The notes under the pieces: generated by a model
Told to the model about the DNA's origin: nothing
Seen by the model: the letters and a program-made list of their open reading frames with translations, nothing else
The model's database searches: none
Assembly: GCF_021462225.1 (NCBI RefSeq)
Contig: NC_061805.1
Span: forward strand, 2,107,001-2,171,000
Length of the DNA: 64,000 bases
Source: Girardinichthys multiradiatus
Taxonomy: Eukaryota > Chordata > Actinopteri > Cyprinodontiformes > Goodeidae
Reading direction: 5' to 3'
In this document: piece after piece, positions 12,901 through 22,660 of the stretch
Layout: each line of letters starts with the position of its first letter
How positions within the stretch are numbered: position 1 is the stretch's first letter
Position numbers and translations under genes: made by a program

Positions 12901-15900
12901 GTCTCATTTTTAATGCTTCTTACATATATTATTGCTTTACTAAGTTGCTGGCTGTTTAGTTTTTATTCAACAGCAGTACTGTTATATTGTGGCTGTCCTG
13001 TTGTAAATCCTGCAGGGATCAGCTACAGCATCAGATGGAACCGAAAGCACACTAAAACACGCTAACAATCACTGTGCCAGGAAAAAACAAATCATTTTAA
13101 ATAAACTGGAGCAACCAAGTTGTTCCTACCTGCAAGAGAATCAAATAGTTACATTGTTTGGCCTCATTTGTTCACACAGGAAAATAAAAAACTAAACACA
13201 TAAGGCAATCAGTTCCGTTCTGCATAAGGGAAAGAAAAACCTTTACTGACAATTGTACAAGCTTCAAGTTACAATGATCTTATAATCTTTGTGAATGCAT
13301 GATGATTTAATCAGAACATGGCTGCCTAAATTCTGCTGGATATTTTTGCACATTCACATGTGTTCGACAGAAAAACTAATCCAAACTGCAGCCTCAAGAA
13401 TTCCTATAAAATTGAATTAAGCCAGCCTAAAAGAAGCTGCATCATGTGATCAGCGCGGGCCGAGCCGCTGAGAACAGGCGCTTCGACTGGATGTCTCAGG
13501 GATGCACTAAAACACCACAGATTTGAATTGTGTGGACCTTGTCATTTTTATGCAGAACTTAAAACAAGATTGTGTTTTATCAAATCAAATCCGATTTATT
13601 TGTATAGGACATTTAAGAACAACTGCTCCTGGCCGAAGTGCAGATGAGTCTCTCACACTGTATTAAAACCAGTGAGTACAAATGTGTTTTAATAAGTGAC
13701 TTAAAACCACCTAGAGTTAAAGCCTGTGTAATATGAAGGGGGAGCTGGTTCCACAATTTAGGAGCTAGAACTGAAAAGGCCCAATCACCTCTATAAAATA
13801 ACCTGGACCTTGGGACAACTAAGGTCAGATGAACATTAGATCTAAAGGATCTAGAAGGCACATTAGACTGCAGGAGATCAGACAAATATACAGGAGCCTG
13901 GCCATTCAGGGCCTTATAGGTCAGCAATAAAACTTAAAAATCGATTCTAAAATGAACAGGAAGCCAGTGAAGGGAAGCGAGAACTGGGGAGATATGTTCC
14001 TGCAGCGTTCTGAACCAGCTGCAGGCGTGAGAGGCTGGCCTGGCTAACACCAACATACAAAGAATTACAGTAGTCAAGTTGGCAGCTAATAAAAGCGTGA
14101 ATCACTTGTTCAAAATCATTAAAAGATAAAAATAGTTTTTACTTTAGATAAAAGCCTAATTTTAAAAAGGATTGTTTACAACAGAGCTGATCTGTTTCTC
14201 AAGGTTGAGGTTGGAATCAACACAAGATTTTACAAACTGATCGAGGCTACCGAGGTCAGAAGTTGACGCGCTACGATTTCCACTGGAACCAAAAATTATA
14301 ACCAGTTTTATTTTTTTCTTTTACATTTTTTTTTCCTGCCAAGCTTGAATAAAAACACTTGAGGTTTTCTGTGAGGATGTTTAGCAGGAAAAATCTGGAA
14401 AAAAGTATGAAATGAGTTCATGAGCATGGAAGATATGGTATTTACTGTTTGATTTACATTTAGTGGAAGTCATCATGCAGAGCTGTGCATAAATCAGGAG
14501 CATTTTAGGTCCCCCTTTCCATCAGGCTTGGACTGAGTATGTTCTGTTGATGGTGGCTGCAGATAAAGTGTGTCAGCTCTAATGGAGTTTTGTGTCATTT
14601 AATTTCAGAGCTGAAGGAGGCAGCGGAGAGGACTCAGACTCAGTACCGCTCAGAGAAGCAAAGACGCAAAGAGATGGAGCTGAGACTCACGGCCATGGAG
14701 GAGGAACTGCAGGACCTAAAATCTGATAAAGAAAACCTAGAACGAGTATGTCGGGACCATGCTGTATGGTTTTTATTGGATTATTTATTTATTTTTTAAT
14801 AAGTCTCCAGTAATGATCCTAGTGCACATTTACTATGTTAACAAGTAGGAGAAGGTGAAAAACTATACACATTTATTTCGGCCTGAAGTTTCGGACATGA
14901 ACACATGCTTGTAAATGCTTTGTTCCTTTCCTGTTCAGACTGTGTCTGAAAGGAAGAAGAAATGGCTGGCAGAACGTCAGCATCGGGATGAGGAAGTGGA
15001 AGAGCTCCGGAAGAGCAGCCTGCAGGAGCTAGACAACCTCCGAGCTCAGCTCCGTAAGGCCAGGACCTGCAACGACAGTGCTGCATCTGAGCAGGTATGT
15101 CCAAGAATGATCTGGACCCTGTACGGATGCTGAATAATGAGCATTGTAGGCATTATTAGAAAGATAGTTCACTGATGTTTTCAAGTGACTAAAATGCCTC
15201 TTTTTACGAAGTTCCATAATTTGTGTTGTAGCTCTCTCAGCTGCAGGCAGACCTTGAGGAAGAATGGAGGAGGAAGACTGAGCAGATCTTGGTTGTAGCT
15301 AAAGAACAGCACCACAGAGAGCTGTCTAAAATAATGGAGAACAGGGATACACTTCAGGAAAAGCTAACTGGACTGCAAGAAAAGGTAGACATTATATCTA
15401 TGATACAGCAAATATCTCCACAGTTTTACCAGATTAAAATATAGCAGTTTCCCGATCATTTATGTCATCACTGTACGCTATTCCTATGAAGTACTTGGCC
15501 TTGGAGCAGCAGGGAGGCGCTGTGAAGGAAAAGCTGGAAAGACGAGTGGCTGAACTGGAGAGGGAAGCGGAAGTGCAGGAGAGTGCAAAGGAGACAGCAG
15601 CAGAGGTAAGGAGTCTTAAAATGACTTTACAAATAAAATGTCCATATTAATGAGCAACACGAGTGTTTCCTGCAGTTTTCTGGCTGCTGTGGTTTCTTAC
15701 CTGATAAGATGGTCGTGCAGGATGACTTGGGTGTTTCTCTAAAGGACCGTCCACAAGTCAAAATACTACTGCAGGAACCTGAGTAATGAATGACAGCTGT
15801 GATGTCCAGCTTAGTTGCATGTTTTAGATGACTTTTGCTGCTTCTTACCGCTCCAAACTGCAGACCACCACTGACATATATAGCGTGTCTTTTTAGATGA

Positions 15901-18900
15901 AGGCTGGTGAGTTAAAGTAGCCTGAACTGTCACCTTATGGAAGTGAACATGAGGCCAGACTGTGTTGTTGCAGGTGAAACGTGTGATGAATGGAGTGTTT
16001 CATTCTCTGCGGGCAGAGTTTGAGCTCAGTGAAACCTACAGTGGCCAGGCTGTGCTGGGGGTGATTGTCACTACTATTAAGGTAAGTCTTCAAACAAATC
16101 CACCAAGAGCGTCTTTCTGTCTGTCCAAACTGGGATGAAACGGACACATGTGAATTGAGCTCAAACTGAATCCAGGGAAATTTCTCTGGTATAGACAAAG
16201 CTGGGGAAGGATGTCCATGTCACATCAAAGCAACATAAAAATTATGGGATTTAGTAGTAAAACGTCTTCTCTAACACAGTGTTATTGGCAAAAAACCTAG
16301 CATATCTTAATTGAATATAGGTCAGTAATGTGATTGTTTACTTCTTAATGTTTCATTTTTTTTAAAAGGTCTGGACTGAGACTGGGCTCACCCAACTCAT
16401 TGTTGTTCTTCAGCCTTTCTGTTGTAGTTTTCCTGCTAGTTTGTAGATCCTGATACTTTGATGACAAGACTTTTAGGCAGCCTTGGTACAGACAGCCTGA
16501 CATTTGACTGAATAAAACATAAAGGAGCATACAGGATATAAAAATATTACGTAAGAGTAGATGGTCAACTCTAACGGAGCCTGATAACTAAAGGATCTGC
16601 CTCCCATTCTACTTCTAGAGACTCTAGGAACCACCAGTAAACCTGCAGTCTGAGAACGAAGTGCTCTTTTAGGAACATATGGACCAATCAGATCTCTGAT
16701 GTATGATGGAGCTAGATCATTAAGGGCTTTATATGTGAGGAGGAGAATTTTAAATTCTATTCTGGATTTAACAGGGAGCCAATGAAGTTAGGCCTCTTAA
16801 CTGTAGCAAAAAGGGCAGTGAGGTTTCTTCTCTAGACCCTTGCCAATATCTCTCACCCCTTAACGTTAACACACACAAATATTTCAGAGCAAACTGCCTT
16901 AAGTTTTACAATTGTTGTTCCTTTGACATTGTTACCTTTTGAAAAATGTCCGTCTCGTTTCTTGTCAGAAACAAATGTCTGTGTATCATCAGTTCTTTAG
17001 AGTTTGCATGTATGTGTAAAATATATTTAAGTATTTTGTTATCAACTCCTATAAATGTTGTTTAGGATCACAGAAGAACCATTTATCTGGCTGGAACCTT
17101 TTCAGAGGCAACCAGGTTAACTTTACATGTAGTTGTATAAGTGAAACCCTATTGCCTTCATATAATGACTGATGTTTTTTCAGAATGTAACGCTACAGTT
17201 GCTCAGTGGCACTAAAACCAGATCCCCACTGAAACCAGATAACAGGGAAGAGGAAAATGAAGACAATGAAAGTGAGGATGTGAAAAAACTGGAGCAGAAA
17301 TGTCATGTTCACGTTAACGGGGAAAGAGAAGTGAAAGAGAAGAAGATCGTAGAGGAGGAACATGTGGCCCATGCAGATTATCATCAAGTCAACGAGGCCC
17401 AGATGGTTCAGGACGTGAAACCAGAAACCGTAACTAAGTCAGAGGCACCAAGCCAGGCAGAGGATTCTGAGGCTTCTGACGTCCATCCAGTTTCCAGCGC
17501 TGAGCCTGCATCCCAAGATCCAGAAACAGAACCTGTAGAGTCTGTGGTCCAACAGGAACAGGAGCAGCCCTCTGCCTCTGACACATGTACTACAGAAAAA
17601 GATTTGAACAAGTGTTTGCCTCCTGTTTGTAGACCTGATGAGAGCTCAGTGCCTGAGGATGCTGAAGAAGAATCTGCTGGAGAGAACAGTGGGGTAGATT
17701 TAAAGACAGAGACACAAAGTGTGGAAGATACAGATCATGCAGATCATATTAGAGAAATAACTGCCTCTGCTTCTCTGAAAGCATTTGGACCCCCAGCCAA
17801 CCCACCTCCACCCCCAACTGTTGAACAGAGCAGCTCTGCAGAGGACACAAGGTGAGTCCTGGTAGGATTCTTTAGGGAACTTTAGGAACTTCAATTAAAT
17901 CCCATGAATGCTCAGTTACCTTAGTCCCACATTAAGCTACTCATGTAAAACAGCTGACTAGTTGGAGGAAGCTGGGCCTCATTGAGGCAGCAGCCCCACG
18001 CTCTGCAGCTCAGACATCCAGTAATGCCAGCATCCCATTGTGTCCAGGTTGAACTTTTTATGCTGACCCACTGAAGTCAGGAAATCCCCATTTATTTCTC
18101 TCCACCAAATTAGAAGGAACGTGTCTGCATGGTGGTGCAGTTGGTAGCACTGTTGCCTTGCAGCAAGGTCCTGGGTTCGATTCCTGCCCTGGGGTCTTTC
18201 TGCATGGAGTTTGCATGTTCTCTCCGTGCATGCGTGGGTTCTCACCGGGTACTCCGGCTTCCTCCCACAGTCCAAAGACATGCCTGTTAGGTTGATTGGT
18301 AACTCTAAATTTCCCTTAGGTGTGTGAATGAGTGTGTGCATGGTTGTTTGTGTGTTGCCCTGCGATGGATTAGCGACCTGTCCAGGGTGTACCCCGCCTC
18401 TCGCCCATAGACTGCTGGAGATAGGCACCAGCTCCCCGTGACCCACTATGGAATAAGTGGTAGAAAATGACTGACTGTGTCTTTCGTTCTCCCCGGAACT
18501 TTCATTATAAAAAGCAACTGAAAGACCATCTACATTTGGAAACAGATTAATTTTAGCCTGTTGGTCCGTGATGACAGCCTCCTTACAGCAGTTGACATAC
18601 AAAAGTATTCACCCCCTTGACTTTCTACCTATTTTGTTCCATTCCAACCTGTAATTTAAATGTTTTTAATAATATTGTATTTCATAACAGAAAATTGGTA
18701 TGTGCATATGTATAAACCCACTTTGTCATGAAGCCCCTATAAAGATCTGGTGCCACCAGTTACCTTCAAAAGTCACATAATTAGTAAAATGGAGTCCATT
18801 TGTGTGCAATCTAAAGCTATGTTCACACTGCAGGCAAATGTGACCCGGATCAGACTTTTTCATGACAGTCAGAACGGTCCAATTCCGTTATTTTCACTTA

Positions 18901-21900
18901 AAAAAAAATATATATATATATATGTATCTGAATTGTGCCACTTTCTTATGTGGTACTATATCGGATACGTAGCCGATAGTTTTCAAAGCGTCTGCAGTCT
19001 TAATGGTCATTGTACTGGTTCCGACATCCACGCAGACTTCTCTACAGCAGCAGCTTCACTGCTCCGCAGAAGACCATTGTTAATAATTGTGCTCTAGTTC
19101 TTACCTTCGTCTTGTTATGATGTGATCATAATGCTGTCGTCTCTCAGTGCTCAACAACTTAACAATAACACAGAAACGCCGGCATCCATTATTACTTCCT
19201 TAAACAGTTTGCTGCTGTGTGATGCCTACATTCTCCATTTGAACATGTGGGTCGCTATGGGGTTGTGAACTGTTCAGATTAAAGTCTGATGGGCTCACAT
19301 TTAATCAGTAGTTTGAACAACCACGCAAAAAAATCGGATTTTAACAAAAAATCGGAAATGAGCATCAAGACCTGCAGTGTAAATATAGTCTAAGTTTCAC
19401 ATAATCCGTCAGTTTAAATACATCTTTTCTGAAGGCCCCAGAGGCTGCAACACCACTAAGCAAGAGACATCACACCCCGAAAATCAAGAAGCTCTCCAAA
19501 CAAGTCAGGGACAAAGCAAGTCAGGGTGGCGTTATAAAACAATATCCAGACCTTGATGTTCCCCTGGAGTTCCATAAGATCAATTGTCTTCAAATGGAAA
19601 GCACATGGTACCACAACAAACCTGCCAAGAGAGGGCCACCCACCAAAACTCACGGACTGGGCAAGGAGGGCATTAATCAGAGGCAGTACAGAGACCAAAT
19701 GTCACCCTGGAGGAGTTGCAGGGTTCCACAGCAGGGACTGGATTATCTGTCCATAGGACCACAATAAGCCATACACTCCATAGAGCTGGGCTTTAAGGAA
19801 GAGTGGCCAAAAAAAAGCCATTACTTAGTATTAAAAATAAGTAAGCATATTTTGAGGGATTCCCCAAATGTATGGAGGAAGGTCCTCTGGTCAGATAAAA
19901 CAAAAATTTAGCTTTTCGGCTACCAAAGGAAATGCTATTTCTGGTGCAAACCCAACACATCCCATCACCCCAGAAACACCATCCCCACAATTAAACGATG
20001 CTGCCACAACGTTTAGGTGTATTGACATGTTCCGTCCAGGTTTGCCAAGAACATAAATTAAGAAAAATGGTTAGTCTACACACACTATATTGCCAGAAGT
20101 ATTCGCTCACCTGTCTTGACTCTCATATGAACTATAGTGACACCCCATTCTTAATCTATATGGTTCAATATGATGGTGGTCCACCCTTTGCAGCCATAAC
20201 GGCTTCAACTCCTCTGTGAAGGCGATCCACAAGGTTTAGGATCTTGTTCATGTGAAACGTTGACCATTCTTCCAGAAGCACATTTATGAGGTCATAAGCT
20301 GATGTTGAAAGAGAATGCCTGCCTCTTATTTGCTGCTCTATCGGGTTAAGGTCAGAACTGTGTGCAGGCTGGTCAAGCTCATCCACAGCAAACTCTCTCA
20401 TCCATGTCTTCATGGACCTTTCTTTGTCCACTGGTGATGTTGGAAGAGGAGGAGGCCATCTCCAAACTGTTCCCACAAAGTTGGGAGCATGGAATTGTCC
20501 AAAATCTCTTATTCTGAAGCATTCAGAGTTCATTTCACTGCAACTAAGGGGTCATGCCCTGCTCCTGAAAAACAACCCCACAGCATAATCCCCCCTCCAC
20601 CAAACTTTACACTTGGCACAATACAGTCAGACAAGTGCTGTTCGCCTGACAACTGCTAAACCCAGACTGGTCCATTAGATTGCCAGATGGAGAAGTGTGA
20701 TTCATCACTCCAGAGAACACACCTCCACTTCTCTAGAGTCCATAGGCAGTGTGCTTTACAGCACTACATCTGACGCTTTGCACTTGGTTATGTATGGCTT
20801 GGATGCAGCTGCTCGGCCATGGAAACCAATTCTATGAAGCTCTATGCACTCTTCTTGAGCCAATCTGATGGCCACATGAAGCTTGGAGGTCTGTAGCGAT
20901 TGACTCTGCAGAAAGTCGGTGACCTCTGTGCACTATGAACGTCAGCATCCGCTGCCCCCATTACATCAGTTTACATAGCCTACCACTTTGTAGCTAAGTT
21001 TTTTATAATACTGCTGAAAGTTAGTGGAACATTTAGGAGGGAGGGAATTTCATGACTGGGCTTGTTGCACAGGTGGCATCCTATCACAGTATCACGTTGG
21101 AGTTCACTGAGCTCCTGAGGGCGACCCGTTCTTTCGCTAATGTTTGTAGAAACAGTCTGAATCTGTGGTGCTGGATGTTATACATCTGAGGCCATGGAAG
21201 TGATTGGAACACCTGATTTCAATTATTTGGATGGGTGACCAAATACTTTTGGCAATATGGTGCATATAAACCAGGCAGTATAAATACATAAAGGTACGTT
21301 GGGGTTATTTAGTAAAAGTCTTCTATATTGGAAAGTTCAGAAAGGCTTGTTTTCATTTATTTGTCCAGACAGGATTTTCTGGACCTTCCTGCACTAATTT
21401 TACAGCTAGATGGTCACAACTTGGACATATGTGGGTTTTGAAACACAACGATGATCCCAGAAACAATCAAACTGATTTTGTATAATGGGTAGAGTAGGAT
21501 AGCATTAGACTTCCTGAATAGCTTTCCCTGACCTCAGCCTTAGGAAAACTGTACTTTGCTGATAAGCACAGTCCATGCCATTTTCAAAGAAGTCCACCAG
21601 TTCTGACAAGCAGAGGTCAAATATTAGCCAGTGGCCACATTAAACAAATATTAGTAAGTGTTATTATGGAAGAAGAGTAGCACAGTCATATTTATCACTA
21701 AGTGAAACACATGAGATATATATATATTTTTTATTTCTGTTAATTATGATTTTCCACTTATAGCTACTGAAAACACAACATTAAAGATTCAGACCAATAA
21801 AATAAACACTTCAGCAGAAATGTGGAATTAATGAAAAGTATATTTAGCAGCCCTTAAAGCTTATTTTCAAAAGGCACTTTAAATTTGAACGAGCCTCATC

Positions 21901-22397
21901 AGCATGCATATCCTGATTTATTGGATATGATTTTAAATCATTAAAGCCCAGATTTGGTGTGATATTCATGGGCGTGATGAGTGAAGGCTCTGACTCGGAC
22001 TGTATGGGTTTCTCCTCCTGTGGTCCGACTGTCCCATGGAATTAAACCCTTTAAACAGATGGAAGCGTTCCTTCTCATCCTCTCTCTGCTGTTTTCTCAG
22101 TCTGACTGGAGGAATGGGAGAAGAATCAATTTTCCAGGTCACGCCTCCTGCCAAACCCCCTGCTGGTGCAAGTGAGGAGGAAGAGGAGGAGGAGATGGTG
22201 AGGAAGGATGTGTGGACAGATGTACTCCACCCTTTGTGTTTAATGTGTCTCTAAGATTCATGGGAATAAAAAGACTATTCTCCGATTTAACCTTTTTGAT
22301 GATTTTATTTTGTGTCCAGAGCTTAAAGGGGCGTCCACCGCCGGCCCCTCTGTTCGGTGAGGAGGAGGAGGATGATGATCTGGACTGGATGAACTGA
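801..22397 (+). CDS. fkbp15: FK506-binding protein 15 (FKBP15/WAFL), 5'-incomplete, spliced
   Basis: Twenty exons join in phase to about 941 residues plus stop: 801-944, 1094-1248, 1341-1389, 1479-1598, 3483-3579, 3686-3786, 3895-3964, 4190-4299, 4388-4486, 4564-4658, 7345-7447, 12698-12869, 14609-14745, 14939-15094, 15232-15384, 15492-15605, 15974-16081, 17184-17851, 22101-22197, 22320-22397. In order they encode the C-terminal half of an FKBP fold ([24 protein letters not shown]), a Ser/Pro linker, [15 protein letters not shown], the conserved block [15 protein letters not shown], a long Lys/Glu-rich coiled coil, an acidic exon, and a tail ending DDDLDWMN. Known for the family: FKBP15 associates with early endosomes and actin, and its FKBP domain is thought to have weak or no prolyl-isomerase activity. 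Human FKBP15 is about 1219 residues, so the upstream part is outside the window. Whether this is the a or b teleost copy cannot be told. Confidence 0.92.
1094..1248 (+). CDS. fkbp15: fkbp15 exon: Ser/Pro-rich linker
   Basis: Begins [11 protein letters not shown] after TTGCAG and ends in CCAGG|GTAAG. It closes the FKBP fold and then becomes low-complexity Ser/Pro. It ends with two bases of a Gly codon that the next exon completes. Confidence 0.88.
1341..1389 (+). CDS. fkbp15: fkbp15 short exon ([16 protein letters not shown])
   Basis: A 49-base exon after TTTTCAAG. It encodes [16 protein letters not shown], a motif I recall as conserved in vertebrate FKBP15. The donor GGG|GTAAC leaves phase 0. 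Confidence 0.85.
1479..1598 (+). CDS. fkbp15: fkbp15 exon ([15 protein letters not shown])
   Basis: 40 codons: [19 protein letters not shown], then [20 protein letters not shown]. Acceptor TTAAACAG, donor GAG|GTCAGT, phase 0 at both ends. Confidence 0.88.
3483..3579 (+). CDS. fkbp15: fkbp15 exon: linker
   Basis: Follows a 1.9 kb intron. Encodes [13 protein letters not shown] and a Pro/Thr-rich stretch. Donor ACAGA|GTGAGC leaves one base of the next codon. Confidence 0.82.
3686..3786 (+). CDS. fkbp15: fkbp15 exon: Pro/Ser/Gly-rich linker
   Basis: Acceptor TCTGCAG, donor CAG|GTGATG. Encodes [18 protein letters not shown] and a PYPGLPGSS stretch. Composition suggests a disordered spacer. Confidence 0.82.
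3895..3964 (+). CDS. fkbp15: fkbp15 exon: linker
   Basis: 70 bases encoding [20 protein letters not shown]. Donor GTGG|GTAAGG; the split Gly codon is completed by the next exon. Confidence 0.84.
4190..4299 (+). CDS. fkbp15: fkbp15 exon: conserved block at start of coiled coil
   Basis: Encodes [20 protein letters not shown] and then [16 protein letters not shown]. This is the most recognisable FKBP15 signature in the window. Phase fits both neighbours. Confidence 0.92.
4388..4486 (+). CDS. fkbp15: fkbp15 exon
   Basis: 33 codons, [16 protein letters not shown] then [17 protein letters not shown]. Acceptor CTAACAG, donor CAG|GTACAC, phase 0. Confidence 0.88.
4564..4658 (+). CDS. fkbp15: fkbp15 exon: coiled coil
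   Basis: [19 protein letters not shown] then [12 protein letters not shown], with heptad-like charged and hydrophobic spacing. Two bases of a Lys codon carry into the exon at 7345. Confidence 0.88.
5280..5760. repeat. GC-rich low-complexity repeat-like island
   Basis: A roughly 480-base block rich in CCC, CAGAGCC and GACCC runs in otherwise AT-rich intron. It stays open in frames on both strands (about 100-160 residues), but the translations are low-complexity Pro/Arg/Gly and match no family I know. It is probably an unidentified dispersed repeat rather than a gene. Confidence 0.4.
6200..6960 (+). mobile_element. Tc1-like transposon remnant (GTATTTG-TIR family)
   Basis: Contains a decayed transposase on the + strand. 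TGGACTGATCAG (about 6387-6398) recalls the W-S-D-E motif. [11 protein letters not shown] (about 6580-6612) corresponds to the second Asp motif QQDNDPKHT. TGGCCCAGTTAAAGTCTGGAC (about 6652) corresponds to WPSQSLDLNP. Many stops and frameshifts. The AT-rich 3' end (about 6880-6960) resembles the ends at 54050 and 62830. Non-functional. Confidence 0.65.
7345..7447 (+). CDS. fkbp15: fkbp15 exon: coiled coil
   Basis: [18 protein letters not shown], then [14 protein letters not shown]. Acceptor TTTGCCAG, donor AAG|GTAAGT. Ends in phase 0. Confidence 0.9.
7600..8275 (-). mobile_element. Rex1/CR1-like LINE fragment (reverse strand)
   Basis: On the - strand it reads [21 protein letters not shown], the post-catalytic segment of Rex1-like reverse transcriptases (compare [21 protein letters not shown] in the + strand copy at 9.35 kb). 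Upstream pieces include [11 protein letters not shown] and ISTDAPQ. Several frameshifts and stops. Dead insertion in the fkbp15 intron. Confidence 0.65.
8495..8775 (+). mobile_element. Tc1-like transposon 5' end (CAGTGCCTTGTAAA family)
   Basis: Starts at TA|CAGTGCCTTGTAAACATATT and continues through the family's AT-rich leader, with GTGAAGTGGAAGGAAAATAG at 8620. Only the first ~280 bases are present before a LINE begins. The same TIR is seen at 57354, and its complement at 48007 and 58512. Confidence 0.65.
8775..10020 (+). mobile_element. Rex1/CR1-like LINE, 5'-truncated, reverse transcriptase
   Basis: Reads [20 protein letters not shown], then [36 protein letters not shown], and the catalytic box [10 protein letters not shown]. 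The later part (from 9328, shifted frame) has [27 protein letters not shown] and [20 protein letters not shown] in place of YADD is typical of the Rex1/Babar group. The 3' end is TTTGGGATTAATAAAGTA plus an A/T tail. At least one frameshift near 9330 separates the two halves, so it is inactive. Confidence 0.8.
10610..11660 (-). mobile_element. Rex1/CR1-like LINE 3' fragment (reverse strand)
   Basis: On the - strand [19 protein letters not shown] (about 11390-11330) matches the [11 protein letters not shown]...YKK region of the copy at 9.5 kb. The [12 protein letters not shown] motif follows near 11300, then [10 protein letters not shown]. The - strand 3' tail ends near 10604 in (GAACA) repeats. 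Frames are broken. Confidence 0.65.
12076..12111 (+). CDS. fkbp15: possible 36-base in-frame microexon of fkbp15
   Basis: CTCTCTCTTCCCAG|CAG then CGTGCACGG... ending CCCAG|GTGAGC. Both splice signals are strong. The acceptor is a NAGNAG (CAGCAG), so either 36 or 33 bases could be used. Both flanking exons are phase 0 here, so inclusion adds (Q)[11 protein letters not shown] without a frame change. I do not recall this segment in mammalian FKBP15, so it may be a chance pair of sites. Confidence 0.4.
12698..12869 (+). CDS. fkbp15: fkbp15 exon: coiled coil
   Basis: [20 protein letters not shown], then [17 protein letters not shown]. Helical, Gln/Glu/Leu-rich. Acceptor GAACTAG, donor GAAG|GTTTGG (weak). 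Leaves one base for the next codon. Confidence 0.88.
13570..14290 (-). mobile_element. L2-clade LINE 3' fragment (reverse strand)
   Basis: The - strand reads [18 protein letters not shown], then [14 protein letters not shown] and [10 protein letters not shown], the typical end of L2-type ORF2. The 3' end at about 13575 is TTTGATTTGATAA-like, the usual L2 tail. Upstream - strand sequence to about 14290 continues the element. Truncated. Confidence 0.75.
14609..14745 (+). CDS. fkbp15: fkbp15 exon: coiled coil
   Basis: [20 protein letters not shown], then [18 protein letters not shown]. Acceptor AATTTCAG, donor CGA|GTATGT. Ends phase 0. Confidence 0.92.
14939..15094 (+). CDS. fkbp15: fkbp15 exon: coiled coil
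   Basis: 52 codons, [20 protein letters not shown], then [18 protein letters not shown]. Acceptor CTGTTCAG, donor CAG|GTATGT. Confidence 0.92.
15232..15384 (+). CDS. fkbp15: fkbp15 exon: coiled coil
   Basis: 51 codons, [20 protein letters not shown], then [19 protein letters not shown]. Acceptor TTGTAG, donor AAG|GTAGAC. Phase 0 both ends. Confidence 0.92.
15492..15605 (+). CDS. fkbp15: fkbp15 exon: coiled coil
   Basis: [20 protein letters not shown], then [18 protein letters not shown]. Donor GAG|GTAAGG is strong. The acceptor chosen is TATTCCTATGAAG at 15491, which keeps phase 0. A use of GGAGCAG about 18 bases downstream would also stay in frame, so the start is uncertain. Confidence 0.8.
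15974..16081 (+). CDS. fkbp15: fkbp15 exon: end of coiled coil
   Basis: [20 protein letters not shown], then [16 protein letters not shown], closely like the human VKKIMN.VFQSLRGEFEL block. Acceptor TTGCAG, donor AAG|GTAAGT. Confidence 0.93.
16555..16830 (-). mobile_element. L2-clade LINE 3' fragment (reverse strand)
   Basis: The - strand is the same block as LINE A at about 32080-32250 ([17 protein letters not shown], the GGCAGATCC segment). It is short and 5'-truncated, lying in the fkbp15 intron. Confidence 0.65.
17184..17851 (+). CDS. fkbp15: fkbp15 large acidic exon
   Basis: A 668-base exon, [20 protein letters not shown], then Glu/Asp/Val/Ser-rich sequence without fold-like features and a final Pro run ([17 protein letters not shown]). 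Likely disordered. Acceptor TTTTTTCAG, donor ACAAG|GTGAGT. This is one of the faster-changing parts of the protein. Confidence 0.9.
18127..18476 (+). repeat. tRNA-derived SINE
   Basis: The 5' part has an RNA polymerase III A box TGGTGCAGTTGG (18133-18144) and a perfect B box GGTTCGATTCC (18174-18184). A roughly 290-base body follows (TCCTCCCACAGTCCAAAGAC; GACCTGTCCAGGGTGTACCC), as common in teleosts. It lies in the large fkbp15 intron. A closely similar copy is inverted at 28961-29311. Confidence 0.82.
18589..20080 (+). mobile_element. Tc1-like transposon (CAGTG...GTATTCACCCC family), interrupted, 3' half missing
   Basis: 5' end CAGTTGACATACAAAAGTAT at 18589. Transposase pieces are on the + strand: the GGTACCACAAC segment and DNA-binding helices near 19560-19760, then LWSDKTK at about 19887. 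A hAT-like MITE (18817-19388) splits it, and another Tc1 element (20083-21262) starts near its broken 3' side. The catalytic second half is absent, so it is dead. Confidence 0.7.
18817..19388. mobile_element. nested hAT-like MITE
   Basis: Left end CTATGTTCACACTGCAGG and right end CCTGCAGTGTAAATATAG are inverted repeats (16 of 18 matched by eye). The flanks TCTAAAGC and TCTAAGTT look like an imperfect 8-base target duplication, as hAT elements make. No transposase inside. It sits inside the Tc1-like element, so it inserted later. Confidence 0.65.
20083..21262 (-). mobile_element. Tc1-like transposon (CACTATATTGCC family), transposase pseudogene on - strand
   Basis: Ends CACTATATTGCCAGAAGTAT and TACTTTTGGCAATATGGTG form the inverted repeats; the element is 1180 bases. 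The reverse strand encodes a broken Tc1-type transposase, with pieces such as [16 protein letters not shown] and [17 protein letters not shown]. Multiple stops and frameshifts. A second, + oriented and older copy is at 23.04-23.96 kb. Confidence 0.8.
21263..22100 (+). other. fkbp15: fkbp15 intron, no gene seen
   Basis: AT-rich intron sequence with a short TATATATATA run at about 21717. The last part before 22101 is a pyrimidine-rich tract leading to the acceptor TTTTCTCAG. No other feature was recognised. Confidence 0.55.
22101..22197 (+). CDS. fkbp15: fkbp15 exon: acidic tail
   Basis: [20 protein letters not shown], then [13 protein letters not shown]. Acceptor GTTTTCTCAG, donor ATG|GTGAGG. 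Phase fits the 17184-17851 and 22320 exons. Confidence 0.9.
22320..22397 (+). CDS. fkbp15: fkbp15 last coding exon
   Basis: [20 protein letters not shown], then LDWMN and TGA at 22395-22397. The SLKGRPPP...LFG...DDD.DW ending is as in mammalian FKBP15. Confidence 0.93.
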   Translation, partial: SLKGRPPPAPLFGEEEEDDDLDWMN

Positions 22398-22660
22398 CTT
22401 CACAGTCCAGTCCTTATTTCCTTTACCAAAATCAGACCTGGTTGTTGTTTTTGCTCGTTGGAGTTCTGAATGTGACCAGACATGCTCCTGCTGATGGACT
22501 GAACAGAGCAGATGAGCGACTCATCTGCCGCCGCAGCTTCCAGGACAGAAACCCAGCCACCTCACTCTCTGATTGTGGTAGATAAAACAGTTCTGTACTT
22601 CACTGAAGAATCAAATCCCTTTATTTAATTTTGAAATAAACTGTTGAGTATCTTATTTTT
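22398..22660 (+). other. fkbp15: fkbp15 3' UTR
   Basis: Follows the TGA. AATAAA at 22635-22640 is the likely polyadenylation signal, with cleavage expected some 10-30 bases downstream. Confidence 0.65.

Noticed and set aside
18127..18184. functional tRNA gene
   Set aside because: A and B boxes are present, but the rest does not fold as a tRNA and continues into a SINE body; a second copy exists inverted at 28961.
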